Shown one piece after another: positions 35,538 to 48,235 of a stretch of 64,000 bases of DNA. This DNA is from Burhinus oedicnemus. Taxonomy: Eukaryota; Chordata; Aves; Charadriiformes; Burhinidae. The stretch lies in NCBI GenBank assembly GCA_008921705.1, contig VFFE01009149.1, positions 1,681,779 to 1,745,778 on the forward strand, in the 5' to 3' direction. A model generated the notes under the pieces. The model searched no databases and was not told the origin of the DNA. It worked only from the letters and a program-made list of their open reading frames with translations. Position 1 is the stretch's first letter; each line of letters begins with the position of its first letter. Made by a program: the position numbers and the translations under genes.

Positions 35538-38500
35538 AACCTTTTTACTAGGTATGTACATATCTGTCTGTAATCTGACAGCAGTAAACTGCAGAGTTCC
35601 TTTCTCATAGCTCAACTCCTTCAGGGCTCATAAAATGTGCATTCCTCCATTTCTCTAAAAATACAATTTGATTTGGTAAATGATTGCGCTTATCAACACC
35701 TCCCCACATCCCCCCTTCCCACACATTCCCAAGCTAGCTGAGAGAGTAATTCCTGTTTTACTCGATAGGCCAGTCATTAAAGTTCTGGGTGCCTTTTAAC
35801 GTTTTTGATCCCTCCTTTACCAGAATTTTTTTGCCACTCCCAGAAGACAACATAACTGCCATGTATGGTTATTCCAGGATGATCTCTGTGTTGCTTTCTC
35901 TTGTAGTTCACAGTGAATATCTAATTTTATGTTGAAGGACAAAAGGCAGGAAAAAGTGAGAATGATTGTCCAGTGAGTTAAGGGATTCTCTGGAAAGGGC
36001 AGACTGGAACCCTTTACTTACTCAAATAAATTATTTCTGTAAAGTGGAGTAGCTTCACCAAGGCTATGGTAGAGCCTTGCACTAAGTCATTGCATTACCG
36101 CAGCATCCTAGAGCTGAGATTTTACACTCCCTTCAGGCAAGGAGACTTTGAAGTCAGTCGTCGTACACAAAACAAGGATACTGAGAAGTGACGTAGATAT
36201 CTATTACTAAAACTATATCCTGATCTGGTGTTTTGGAAAGGACTGATTTGTTCGTATTATCCACTCAGATTGAATATCAACCAGAAAAGTCTTGAGAGTT
36301 TATAATTTTGCCTCCAGTCTATATTTAGCAGTCAAGTTATTTATTCAAATAATAATAATTTTTTTCTGACTTATGGAGTTAAAAAAGGCTATTTTTGCTG
36401 GTTTGTTCCTTTGTAAAAATAGTCAATATATTCATTTATTTTGGATTTTGTTTTTGAATAAAAGTCTACATCGTTGACTGAAAAATATGTACTCATATTT
36501 TGCATACATAGGGTAATATATTTAATGTGTTTATACTGTAACAAAATAGTCCCCCAAAACATTGGACACAGAAGCAAAGGCAGAATTATTTTTATGAAGA
36601 AACTTATGTTTTCCTAGTGAAATAGTTTGGGTCATACTTTGCTTCTAGGTTAGCAGAGGAAATAACAACAAAAACATTCCTTTGGAAGTTTTGAATGATA
36701 CCTGAGAAGTTCCAGGAATTTGCTATCAAACACACTTAGTATCTTCTGGAAGAAATTAGTAATATAAATCCGAGATCAAAAGTGTTTGTCACTCAGGAGC
36801 AGTCACTGTCTGTTCCCAAGAGGCAATTAATTGCACTGAATCCTGCTTTTATATCTGTTAAGCCATAAAAACATGATTATACAGCTCTTCATTAATGCCT
36901 CTGTAATGAGGTGCAGTTAGCTCAACGCCATGGGAGGTTTGATTCCACTGAAGGTTTCCTGTCCCTACATGAAGGACAGAGTTTTTTCAGTTGATGGAGG
37001 GGTTTTTTTCCCTTTAATTGTGCCAGCTCCAGGGGAACGTAACAGCTACAGAATAATGGCATGATCTCAAACAGAGGTACTGGAGTATTATTAAAAGAGG
37101 CTGTCTTCTATTCAGCAGGACAAATGGAGTCACATGGTGGAACTGCTGGGCCTTTTCCATCTCTTGACTGCCTGGAGTTCCCTCCAGTCTCGTGGTGAGG
37201 GGACAGGGCAATTGCCAAGGAGCTAATGATCTTGGAGACAAGGGGAGGGGCCAGTGGAAAGAAAAAAAAAAGGAAATGTTCAATTAACACCTATTTAACT
37301 TTTATAATACTGCTCAGACATAATTATACTGTCTGGTGTTAGAGGCATATGTCTCATTAACAGCACTATATATATTTATGTATATTCTGGCAAAGACGAC
37401 TGAATCCTAGAATTTTTCATAATGACAACCTTGCTGTTGTTAACTTCACCCTACATTCTTGTGATTGCACTTGATTCCAATATTTTCATACTTTTTTCCT
37501 ACAAATAACTCTGTTGGAAATACAAGATTGTTTTGAGACCAACTGTTATTTTCCTTTGAAAATAAACATCTCTTTGCATTTCTCAGTAGGGGACTTGCTT
37601 TGAGCTTACTCATGGTTTTCAAACTATTCTTTCAGAGCGCTTCAGGTCCAAGCTTTCCTTGTGCCTGCAGCTGATCCACAAAAAATGGACCCCTTAAGAC
37701 CTACACCAAAAACATGGGGCTTCAGACTCCTACCGTAGCCCCTATGGTACAGCACATTTTCCCTATAAATCCAGATGTGCTCAGATGCAGTCAGTCCTTG
37801 ACAGAGCTGAGCAGATGCTTAAGTATCCCTATGGTGCTCTTACTGTGATTTCCTACTTCTGTCTCTTGTGAAGGGCTTAATCAATGAGCAACTAACAATG
37901 AGAGGAAACCTCCAGGATAAGGTTTAGCACAAAGCACTGATGTCATGGATAGAAATATCCTCGCTTTCATTTTGTCCCAAAGGTCCCATAAATAAAGTGT
38001 CGGCTGGAATGTGATTGGTAAGGGGTTTGTTTACCTGGCTTTCTAAAGGGAATTTGCACCTTGAGTAGACACTTCTGTTCCTCAATATTCTAGGATGGCC
38101 CTCTTCCCTCTTACCTTAGAATTTCCCAATGGATACTTTAGATAGTTTCTCACTCAGTACTAGCTGTTTTGTACTCCCCATGCACTCCCTCAGCTGACTG
38201 AAACTAAGGCCATAAATTCCTCTAGGCAGGACGTTAAAAAAGCTGCAGTGCCCATCCTCAATATAGCGAAGCCTCTTTGCTCAAATCTTTTAGTGTGTCC
38301 TCAGCAAGTGGGAACACGGGGTCCACAGTCCAAGGACCTGAAGTATTCCAGCAGCAATTCCTAAATTATGTGAGAAGAGGGGAGAGAAACAACCAGAAAG
38401 TGCCTTCCCATGCTGGCACATAGATAAGTCTAGTAGTAGGCAGCAGCAAGAATTACACTCTGTTGCACTCCTCATATTTGCTCACTGCTGACCTCAGTTT

Positions 38501-39171
38501 GCTTCCGTGCTGCAGAAGGGAGTTGAAGCCAAGGTTCTGCTACTTCAAGAACGCCACACTCTCCTCTTTGAGAAGACCACAGTTTTGTGTCTTCCGTAGC
38601 ACATGGCCCTTGGCAGGTCATAGCCAATATGCCAACTAGCAGTGTTACAGTTGTAGGGTAGGCAAGGGAAGCGACAGTTCCCACGTGCTAACAAGTTGGA
38701 GTTGTTCTCTTTTCTGCAGGGTAGACATGGATCAGTTGATCAACACAGATAAAAATTATACTGTCTACAGCATGTCACAGATATTGATAAGCTAACAGTT
38801 GTTCCTGTCACCTTTCATCCCAGTAAAAATAGTGCTATAGAAATGGAACCGGAAAAAGTCTACTTTTTAATAAAATTCTACCAAGGATCTTGAAAAAGGT
38901 AACTTGTATTAAAAGAAATTCAGTGCCATCTGTAATTTCAAGCAGAATGGTACTTCACACATGCTGCACGTAAAAATTACAAAATGTGATTTTTAAGTAT
39001 TTTGAGGACACTTTTATGCTAATGGCAATTAAACTGAAATGAAAATCTGATATTTACGACTTTCAGTGGAATGAAAACATTTTCAAAAGAAAAGATGTTT
39101 TAATAAAAGTAATTCTCTTTGAATGAGTCCAAATACTTTCTTCTGATTTTGACTTCATATGTTACTACACT

Positions 39172-39242
39172 ACAAAATAACACCATAAGAAAATAATGCC
39201 ATAAACCCACTACGGTTTTACAAAATAACACCACAAGAAAAA
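39172..39242 (+). repeat. Short direct repeat, two 22-23-bp units 48 bp apart
   Basis: ACAAAATAACACC followed by ATAAGAAAA or ACAAGAAAA occurs at 39172 and 39220. Probably a small local duplication. Confidence 0.6.
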
Positions 39243-41469
39243 CCTTATGCTGAAATTCCCAAAATGTCTTTATTTTCCAATAGGCAGGAAAAATTAGACA
39301 AAGATGCTCCAACAGAAATTCTTTTTTCAGGAGTATCAGACATGGATGAAAATTTTGCAAAATTAAGCTCTAACTGTTTTTCCTCTATACCTTATGAAAC
39401 CTATTATGCTCACGGCATCTGTCAGAAGGATCCCCTGGGCTTTCACAGAGCGCCATCAGACCATAATTGTTGTTATAAGGTGTTGGTAGGGATGTTTAAG
39501 CTGGACTCCTAAAGCTACTATCAAAGCTCTTTACTATTCTGCCATATTAATACAACTTCTGGGTTTATTTTGTGAAGAATGGCATTTTGCTTACAGAAGT
39601 ATTTGGTTTTGTACAGTCTGCAGTTTTATAGGATTTTGTAGTATCTGATTACAAGATATGTTAATAAATAATGAAAGGAAATATAAATTGGTGAAATTTG
39701 AAGATTGCACAACTAGAATGACATAATTGGAAGAAACTCAATCATTAACACTCCAGCAGCAGCATAAAATAAGACACGTTGCATAATCTCAACACTTTGT
39801 ACTGTTAGTCCAACACAAATATCACACAATTAAGCAGCAATAAAAAACATATAACATATATCTTGGCTAATACAGCTTCTGAAAAGATGATTCTTATATT
39901 GTCTGACTTGATGTGATGACAGCTGTAATACTGTATCCCATGGATTTACAGATAGCTGTCTAGAACACTTTGTTTTAAGGAAAAAGAGTGGGTGGTGAAA
40001 TTACCTTTGTTTCATCATGTTGATTTCCACATGATATTTAAGATACTCACACCTCATTAAGTAGACAGAGAACAAGAAGGCTCATTATGTGGTGAAACCT
40101 TAGTTTAGACACTTCGGGATTTTCTTCACTTTTTCAACTCATGGATGTGATATGGTCTCTCCACTAAAGGCGCAGTATTAAAGCTCCCACAGATGGACTC
40201 ATGTTAGTAACAGACCATGATACCACAGCCAGAACACAAAAAATGAGCTTGAAGAACCCTTTAAATTTAAGCCATTTAATAAACAACTCTTTTTTTTTTA
40301 AAGCAGCATATATATGAAAAAATAAGATATCATGCGGCACACAGGCTTTAATGACACTTGTTTCAAATGAGTCCATATCCCTTTATCCAACATTAAGGCA
40401 TTCTTTCTCAACCCTATAGTTCCCCAAAATACTTGAATCTGGTTTTTTATTAACTAACTGAATTCAGATTACAGTGGTCTATAGGGACTAATTCTAATTC
40501 CTTCTGTCTATACAAAATGCATCATATCACTTTCTCTTTTCTATACATCAATGCAGACAGTGGAGGGAAGATTATAAGTGGCAGACCATGGCTGGATGCC
40601 ACCGTAATACTGGTGACAAAGATGTCAGCTTCTTCCCTCTGCTTAAAAGAGCACATGAACATCACATGGTGAAACTGGAGGACTTTGCCTCCTTCCCTGA
40701 AAATCTTGCCTGGTAGGCTAAACATCTGAAAGTTCAAGTTTAACCAATATTTGGTTTTCCAAAATAGGGATTGATTGAATTAGTGGTTGAGTGTGTGAAT
40801 GAATCGTCTCTTCAATAAAACTGTTTTAGCAGCTAATTGCTATAATTCCTATACGATATTGAATACAAGCTGGGACTTGTTCCTGTTTGTCATTCTCATT
40901 TTCTGAATGTTGGCCATAAGGGGTCCCTTTGTCCCACCAAGGCCAGTGACAAAGCATCCTCCAATCTGATCACCAGCCCCTGAGGCTTGACTGAGATACT
41001 GAATATCCACAGCCACCAGAAATAGATGCTGGCTCTGAATTCTGCAGCAGGACAGCAAGAAGATGAGTAAGCAGAGAGGCAGACAAAATATCTAGATCCT
41101 CTACTTTTCATACCTCTTGTACAGGTGTGAAAACCAGGGGCCCCTGTGCTGAAAGGAACTGAGTGAATCTCAGTGGTGTAAAACTGGTGTAAGATGGTGA
41201 AAACCTGAAATGAGAATGCTAAAATTCTCCTATGTTCCTTTTAACAGCAGCTGGTTTTAGGGGAAGGCCGACTGCCCAGGAAAGAGGTGAGCTGTCTTAA
41301 AGATGAAATTAGGCAGCAATGCATGTTGTCCAACATGAATATTGGAGGAAGGAGGAGCCAAGCCTTACCCTTTGACCCTCTGGGGGACACATTTCAGTCT
41401 AAGACTGACTTCATTTTTACTGTTAGTTTTTTTCTTTACTTGCTCACAGTCAGAAGAGCTATCATACAG

Positions 41470-41541
41470 TAGAAGTTAGAACTGGAAAAGACCCATGAGA
41501 TCATTAAACTGTCTCCCAGCCAAGGCAGGACTGGTCTCAAC
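41470..41541 (-). mobile_element. Old CR1 3' end fragment
   Basis: TAGAACTGGAAAAGACCCAT followed by GAGATCATTAAACTG and CAAGGCAGGACTGG resembles the reversed 3' end of ancient amniote CR1s (TAGAACTGGAAGGGACCT type). The octamer tail has decayed. Short and divergent. Confidence 0.5.
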
Positions 41542-43951
41542 AATATATCGCTTTTTTCTTTTGTTCAGCACTGTCTTGTGCTTCATGTGACGGACTTATC
41601 TTGTACCTTCACTGCATTTGGAAAAAGTGGTGTGTATTGGAACTACTCTGCTGCACTTTTCTTCTGTAAACTTTGGCTTCTAAGACCATTTTCTTTCAAA
41701 AAAGGGATAAAATAAATCTTCTGTCCCTGACTGGCTATTAGAGGGCTGAATGTTTTTCAAAATGAAAAGTTGAAATAACAGTCCTAATGACAGAGTGATA
41801 CAGAATGTGGGAGAAAGTTTATTTTGGTATGTAAAAGGGGGCCATAGAATTACAAGTTACAGGGATTAGAAACAATTTTACCAAAAATGGTTTATCTTTG
41901 CCAGCAGATAATCTAAGCTAGAGGTTTCTTTTAACTGTCACTTCAGTTAAATCTAAGGGGCATGTTTCTGTCATCTTTATGTTTATTCTGCCTCCTACCT
42001 TTTATGCAATTCCTCTTTCTCTCACTTGCTCTGATTTCTGCCTTCTCTTGGCTTCCAGGTTATATGTCTGTTTCATTCTCATCCTGTTTTGTTGATCAAA
42101 TCCTGCAGCTGTATCCTTACTTCTTATTCCTCCTTACTCTTATTCATCTACCAGATACAGTTTTTATACAAAATCTATCAGCAAGTTTATCTATGTGCAA
42201 ATGGTTCCCAAACTGTATTTTTTTATTTCTTCCTCAAGTTCTAATCCCTGTATCCAGTCAGATTTATATCTTTTCCTTTGTCTTTAAAATCACCTTCTGG
42301 TTCAGGGAGCAAGTGAGAGAAATCATAGAAAAAAATCAGTAAGATCTTACTTTCCCCTTTTTAGACTATATAGAGTCTAGGTGTACAGTTCAGATGTGTG
42401 CAGATCTTAAACTTCTGAAATATAAAGGGAAGCTGCTTGCTGAAGGAAGTGACAGGTGGGATTTTTTTAACATATCTGAGCCTGCGCATGAGGAGTCTCA
42501 GAACCAATTCAAGAAAATATGGAAGATAAGCTTCCTTCTGGTAACTGAACTTGTTTTCCTTCTCAAAAAATGTATGTCTCTAAAAAGACACTTCTATCTT
42601 GCTGGAGGAGCAGGTAACTATTCAGGAAAAAAAGGGACTTGAAGGCTATTTGGTATAGGTTTGTCTATTTAATTTTCAGTGGACCATGTCAAGAATGAGA
42701 CTGGCCAGATGCTAGGATCTGTAATCTCTTTCCTCTTTATCTACGTAAACTATTTATCCAGCTGTATTTAAGCAAGTTTTTTCTGATGCTTTCTTTATGA
42801 ACGTGCATCCTTATTAAGTATTTCAGCTGCTAATATTGCCATTATGTTGTTGACTATACTCACAGTCAGCTTACCTCCTAATTCAAAGTGAAATGTCTGC
42901 TACAGACTTGATTTTTAAGTGGAAAAAATTTACCATCCCATGGCTCTGACTAGATGGAATAGAGAAAGCACAAGACAGAGAACTTAGTTTGGGTCCCATC
43001 TCCTCTACAACATCTCTGCCTCCCACGATGTCAGGCAGAGAGCATCTGTGTCAGTCTTCGCTACCCCCTTAATACAATTGTTTCCTCAGGGTTTAAACTC
43101 TCTGACTTTTCGTAGCTACCACTTCCCTCACTGAAGCTGAATTACAGGTAGAATATAGTTTGATTCTGACTAGTGATTAATTTTGTTGGCCAGCAGTTGG
43201 TTTTGTTGTTGGAGATAACTTGGGAAATTTTTCATCTTCTTCACAATGTTGGGAAAAGCCAGATTGGTGGAGGACTTGGACCTGAATGCTCGTCATTTCT
43301 GTAGGAATATTTTAGGTCATTCCAAGTTGTAGCTTGTACAGAAAAATAAAAGAGCCAAGTACCAGGAGTAAAAGAGAACTGGGATCTTGCTAGTGGACCT
43401 TAAATCTAAAGAAGCTCAAGTCCTGAGATGTTGCCTTGTGAGGTCCCTATTCCACTGCATTTTCTACAGAAGAGGAGGGGAGGAGAGTCAGGGTGTTAGA
43501 GATTGTGGAAAAGCTACTTTGTGATTACACAGTGGAAGAAGCACTGTAGTCTCACTCTGGACCTCCTCATGTATCACAAGTGTTTTGTTAATGAAGTTGT
43601 GGCCTTCTCCATCCATGTTCCTCCTTCTGATCATCTCTCCCAGACCCTAGTCGTGGTGGTGTGGCATGACAGGAAAGGGAGAAACCTGCAGTGCTGCTCC
43701 CACGATGCACACAGCTGGGCAGAGCTGAACCAGCTTCCCACCGGAGTCACTGGCAAACTTTGCTGTCTGGGCTAGTGCCAGATCAGATCAATGGAGTTGT
43801 GCCTAACTGAAAGCCTTTTAATTTAAGGGATGGGATAGAACAAGAAAGAACACCTCTCATTATTAAAACATCTGCACGAACAGGAGAAATCTTAGCTGGT
43901 ATTATAAATCAAGTGGCAAATAATGAGCATTAGTCTTTTAACTGGTCTTAC
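41542..43951. other. Intergenic, no gene recognised
   Basis: A pyrimidine-rich plus strand at 41960-42300 gives a hydrophobic 126-codon ORF that looks like composition noise. No exon or repeat was recognised. Confidence 0.55.
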
Positions 43952-44234
43952 CATCCTGTTGCAACAGTTGCTTTAACAACACCACCGATAGCACTTGCAC
44001 TTAGATTTTCTGATGGCAGGTTCTTTTCGCTCAAAACTCTCTTCATGGACCTGCAGCTTTCAGAAACCTTGGTGCCAAGAGTAGCAGTGGAACGAGCATC
44101 AGTGCTTTCATTGCACGGCTTATGGGTAGATAGAGACAGACAGAATATTTTCTTTGGTTTTATCAGACCATGCATTCGTCATCATTTACAGAAATGGTTC
44201 TGAAAGTGTAGCCTGCAGGACACTCATTGGTGGC
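43952..44234 (-). pseudogene. Possible coding relic with one frame break (unidentified)
   Basis: On the minus strand a possible acceptor (TTTTTCACAG before 44234) is followed by an open frame reading ATNECPAGYTFRTISVNDDE. After a one-base shift another open frame continues to a possible donor (ATG followed by GTAAGA at 43951). The second frame encodes a Ser/Thr/Lys-rich stretch of about 75 residues. I do not recognise a family. It could be a decayed exon or chance. Confidence 0.2.
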
Positions 44235-44865
44235 CTGTGAAAAATCAGTTCATCACATAGTGCATATTTTGATGCCTTTCTCCTCTTTTCTAAAAAAGAC
44301 AGCTAAAACTGCGTTGAGCAATGCTTTCCTAGTGCTTCTTCTCAAGGCAAGCAAATGTGTACTACTTGCAGGAATGTTACAGATTTCTGAACGCATTGGT
44401 TAAAAAAAAATCTATCAGTCCTTCCATTGGCATCTCCTGAAAGCTAACAGCTGGCCCTCCTTAACTATCTGGCAAGCACCTGGTGCACAGCAATAAGAAA
44501 TTATAATACTTGTATTCTTTTTTTAAAACATGACAAGGAGTCAATACAAAAACAAATCACAGTAATGCATGATTATTCCAACCTTGGTTTGTGCACAGTC
44601 AGCATGCTGAGATATTCCAAGCCAAGAGGATTTTTTCCTTGCTGTTAAAGAAAGATTTATTCATAAGGGTGAAGAGGGCAAATTCCCAACATTTCAGCCC
44701 TCAGCTGGCTTTTGTCAAGGGTTTCTAATGCACACACATGGTGAGGCTTGGCTAAGGCACAGGGGAAAAAAGTTATGAAGTAAATTCTATGGATTGATAT
44801 ATATTCTTTGTAGTAATGTTAAGATTTGCCAGACTTCTCATGGATGAGGAATGTGAAAGCTTAGG

Positions 44866-44889
44866 AGTATATGCAGATCTGCATATACT
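44866..44889. repeat. 24-bp perfect palindrome
   Basis: Each half reads AGTATATGCAGA towards the centre at 44877/44878, with no spacer. The centre is an AGATCT, and each arm contains ATGCA. See findings. Confidence 0.9.
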
Positions 44890-46639
44890 TTTACACACAC
44901 AGATAAATAGTGCAGTTTTTGTTTTGCCATCATGACTTTACTATTGTATTATCTTACTTTGCCATTAATTCCATTAAATACAGTCAGTAACCCTTTCAAC
45001 TACACAGCTGGAGTAAGAGTAACAAAATCTGGCCTGCAATGACCCTAAGCACTAGAGAGCTCACTTCCCTCCTTCCCCCATGTTATATGTAGGGTAAGAC
45101 TCGTACTTATCTGATGAGGCATTCCTTCATTTTAAATGTAAAAAATACCCAAGAGAGAATATTCATTATAATGTTTAGCAAGCATTTGGATTTATTTCTA
45201 CTTCCTTTTTTGAATTTTTCTGTATGAATGAATAAGGTGAACACACACTTCAGGGCTAGCTTCTACCAAGCTCTTTTGGGGGCTCACCCAGCCTATGTAA
45301 TGTTAGAGGGAAAGTGATATCCCCCCTCTCAGGTGAGGCACATATTGTTCCATAATGAGTGGTAGGTTCTAGTCTGTGTTCCTGGGAATGTCGCCTTTCA
45401 CATTCTATGTTTAAAAAGAAATGCATAAAGTTATACATTTCACATGCCAACAGCAGCCACTGTCCTGAGAGGAGGTGCTGAGATTTGTAACTCTTCTAGT
45501 TAGGTGTCCAAACCACCACCTTTGTTTTCTCTTGGGCCTCTTGCATGATTATTGCATACTTGGCTGCACAGCAGTGGCTTCTTGTTGCTTGCCTATCCAC
45601 CTTTTAACAAAGCTCTTCTGCACATGTAAACTATTTTATTTGGGAGTCTACTGAAAGCATGAGAGAGGGGTTGAATCCCCTCAGGGTGACGAAGAAACTA
45701 ACTCTAAGACCCCTGCTTCCCATATGAGTTATCTGACAAACAGACTGTATGGAAAAGAACTAAACATTTATAGAAGCAGCACTTGGTGTCACCATTTTAG
45801 ACTCTTTTCTTCTTCCCTATGAGCAAACTCCATTCTCTAGAGCTCTTCTGAGCCCTCTGCTTCTTCCTGGGAAGAAGGCTCCAGCTCTTCATGCTTGGGA
45901 TGTCAAAATTCAGTTTTGCTTTCACCATTGCAAAGAGGTGAACAGGCTCTGTTTCTACACTAGCATATGCAGATATTGTTGGTAGGAAGAAAGGATTATT
46001 TATCACTTTCTTGGATTTAGGAAGTTACATTCTGTCTAAGTACTCTATAAATAAACAAGGGACTTTTGGGGATCTTGCCTTTTTTTACCCAGATGCTCTA
46101 CTATGTGGTACATGGACTATTATTTTCATACCTCTCACTCTTTGTGAGGAAGAATATGATTTTCATTATCATAATGGTGAGCAATTTTGAAAATACATAT
46201 CATACAAATAACATTTTGAATTACCAGTTAAAACTAATTTCATTCATATTAGTTTGAAAACACATAATTTATATGACAATAAATAGTAAAACGTGTGTTG
46301 CAGTTTTAAGAACCAGTATTTTTTGATTGGCAAAAAAATTCTAAAAGACTGTTTTAACATTGACAATGATACCATTGACAAGGATATACCATAACACTAG
46401 TTGAGGTGGAAGAAAATATTTTAAAAGTGATAAAAGTTAAAATGTGCTTGGAGAAAATATGTTGAACAAATAAAATAGGACTGTAGGAATTCAGAGTAGA
46501 AAATCATTTCTGATACCACCAGTCAGGAGCAAAAGGTTTTCAATACACTAACAGCATTGTTTATCTTCAGAAAATAAGGACCCTTAATGCAGTTAATTTT
46601 TTTACCTAAGTCAGATATTTTACCTATTTTGTCCTTTTC

Positions 46640-46708
46640 AATTTAAAGACTTTTATTGTTTCTGTTTCTTTGGTAAATGCATCTGTTGGAAATAAAAGTC
46701 TTTACATT
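46640..46708. repeat. Inverted repeat, 18-bp arms with 33-bp loop
   Basis: The arms 46640-46657 and 46691-46708 pair over 18 bp with one mismatch (AAAGACTTTTATT against AATAAAAGTCTTT perfectly matched). See findings for possible meanings. Confidence 0.8.
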
Positions 46709-47066
46709 TAAAGTAAGCTCCACATTATGATGTCTTCATTGCACAAAAACTTGCATAAACAGTATGTGCTACAGTAGAAATTTCCGAAGACTCAAAATTA
46801 TGTTTTCCATTTGCTTAGTTTCATTCAGCTGGCACTTCACTCCTTCTGATGTATTTTCTCCTTTTTGTAACCTCTCTCTCTTATTACACACTTATACACC
46901 TTTTGGAGAAACAGATAGGACTTGTAGATATCTTTAAAGTTCCTCCTCTCTTTAACTGAGGTAAAGGGATACTACTTTAAAAGTATGGAAAAGTAGAAGT
47001 TCTCAGCTTAGCAGAGGAGAAATTCCAGCTCAAATAGAACAAACAAAACTTTCATTGACTTCAAAG

Positions 47067-47231
47067 GGTTGCTGTTTCCCCGGGAGAATGCTGTGGGAAA
47101 TGGTGTCAAAGGCTTTACAAAAGTCTAGGTACACAATATCCACAGCCTTTCCCTTGTCCCCTAAGCAGATCACCATGTCACAGAAGGAGATCAAGTTTGT
47201 CAATGCCCTTCATAAAGCCATGTTGCCTGGG
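47067..47231 (-). pseudogene. CR1 reverse-transcriptase fragment left of the LTR
   Basis: This is the continuation of the RT coding region after the LTR insertion: GFMKGIDKLDLLL-like text, then VDIVYLDFCKAFDTISHSIL-like coding, in minus orientation. It ends abruptly at about 47067. Confidence 0.75.
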
Positions 47232-47492
47232 TATCATGGTTTGGGCTGGACTGGCCACTGAAACAAACGACAGAGGCTTTCCCCAGTCTCTCCCTTCAGG
47301 GAGAGAAGGATGAGAGAGAAATAGACTTACGAGTTTAAAAGAAACTAAACTACTTTAATGAAATATTAATAATAAAATATTAAAAATAAAAGATAATAAT
47401 ATAAAAAAAGAAAATAATGAAATATATACAAAACCAGTATCAAGCTCCTAGGATGATGATCACGTCACCAGCAGGCACCTCAAACCAGGACA
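47232..47492 (-). mobile_element. Shortened solo LTR nested in the CR1
   Basis: It starts TATCATGGTTTGGGC and ends CAAACCAGGACA, matching both ends of the LTR at 3812-4470. A shared internal part (TATCAAGCTCC ... GATCACGTCACCAGCAGG) is joined directly to the terminal ACCTCAAACCAGGACA, so about 450 bp present in the first copy are missing. The flanks CTGGG (47227-47231) and TTGGG (47493-47497) form a 5-bp target duplication with one mismatch. The A/T-rich internal stretch 47336-47430 is longer than in the first copy. It is oriented as the first copy (minus). Confidence 0.8.
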
Positions 47493-48235
47493 TTGGGCCT
47501 GACCACATGGTTGTCCTGTATATGCCTCATGATGGCACTGAAGATGATCTGCTCCATAACCTTCCCTGGCACTGAGGTCGGACTGACAGGCCTGTAATTA
47601 CTCCTTCTGACCCTTCTTGTAGATGGGTGTCACATTTGCTAACCTCCAGTCAACTGGGACCTCCCTGGTTAATCAGGACTGCTGATAAATGATGGAAAGT
47701 GTCTTGGTGAGCACTTCTGCCAGCTCCCTCAGTACCTTTGGGTGGATCCCATCCCACACCATAAACTTGCATGTGTCGAAGTGGTGTAGCATGTCGCTAA
47801 TCATTTCCCCTTGGATTACAGGGGCTTCATGCCACTCCCTGTCCCTGTCTTCCAGGTCAGGGAGCTGGGTACCCAGAGAACAACTGGTCTTACTGTTAAA
47901 GACTGAGGCAAAGAAGGCATTAAGTACCTCAGCCTTTTCCTCATCCTTTGTCACTACATTTCTGTCCCACATCCAAGGAAGGACGGATATTCTCCTCAGC
48001 CCTCCTTTTGTTGTTAATGTACTTAAAGAAACATTTTTTGCTGTCTTTTACGTCAGTAGGCAGATTAAGTTCTAGCTGGGCTTTGGCCCTTCTAATTTTC
48101 TCCCTGCATAACCTCACAACCTCCTTGTAGTCCTCCTGAGTTGCATGCCCCTTCTTCCAAAAATCGTAAACTCTCCTCTTTTTTCCTGAGTCCCAGCCAA
48201 AGCTCTCTGTTCAGCCAGGCCATTCTTCTTCCTTG
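47493..48235 (-). pseudogene. CR1 ORF2 linker and reverse-transcriptase part, broken
   Basis: Fragments KDSKKCFFKYINNKRRAEEN (near 48050-47985) and EKAEVLNAFFASVFNSKTSC to VLRELAEVLTKTLSIIYQQS (in 47972-47673) belong to the CR1 linker and RT start. The RT fingers region follows (sequence matching NYRPVS... and PGKVMEQII), in shifted frames. A frameshift near 48236 separates it from the endonuclease. Confidence 0.8.

Larger units (their letters stand above)
34065..41469. other. Intergenic, no gene recognised
   Basis: About 7.4 kb of mostly AT-rich sequence. An RFX-like inverted repeat lies at 35523-35537, a 22-bp near-duplicate at 39172-39193 and 39220-39242, and G+A runs near 34485 and 37255. 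GC-richer patches at 37120-37260 and 38290-38690 show no coding pattern. Confidence 0.55.
44235..47066. other. Intergenic, no gene recognised
   Basis: AT-rich. It contains the 24-bp palindrome at 44866-44889 and the inverted repeat at 46640-46708 listed separately. No coding exon was recognised. Confidence 0.55.

Noticed and set aside
41962..42342. Hydrophobic 126-codon ORF suggesting a membrane protein
   Set aside because: Pyrimidine-rich DNA gives Phe/Leu/Ser runs by composition. No start context, splice sites or family support.
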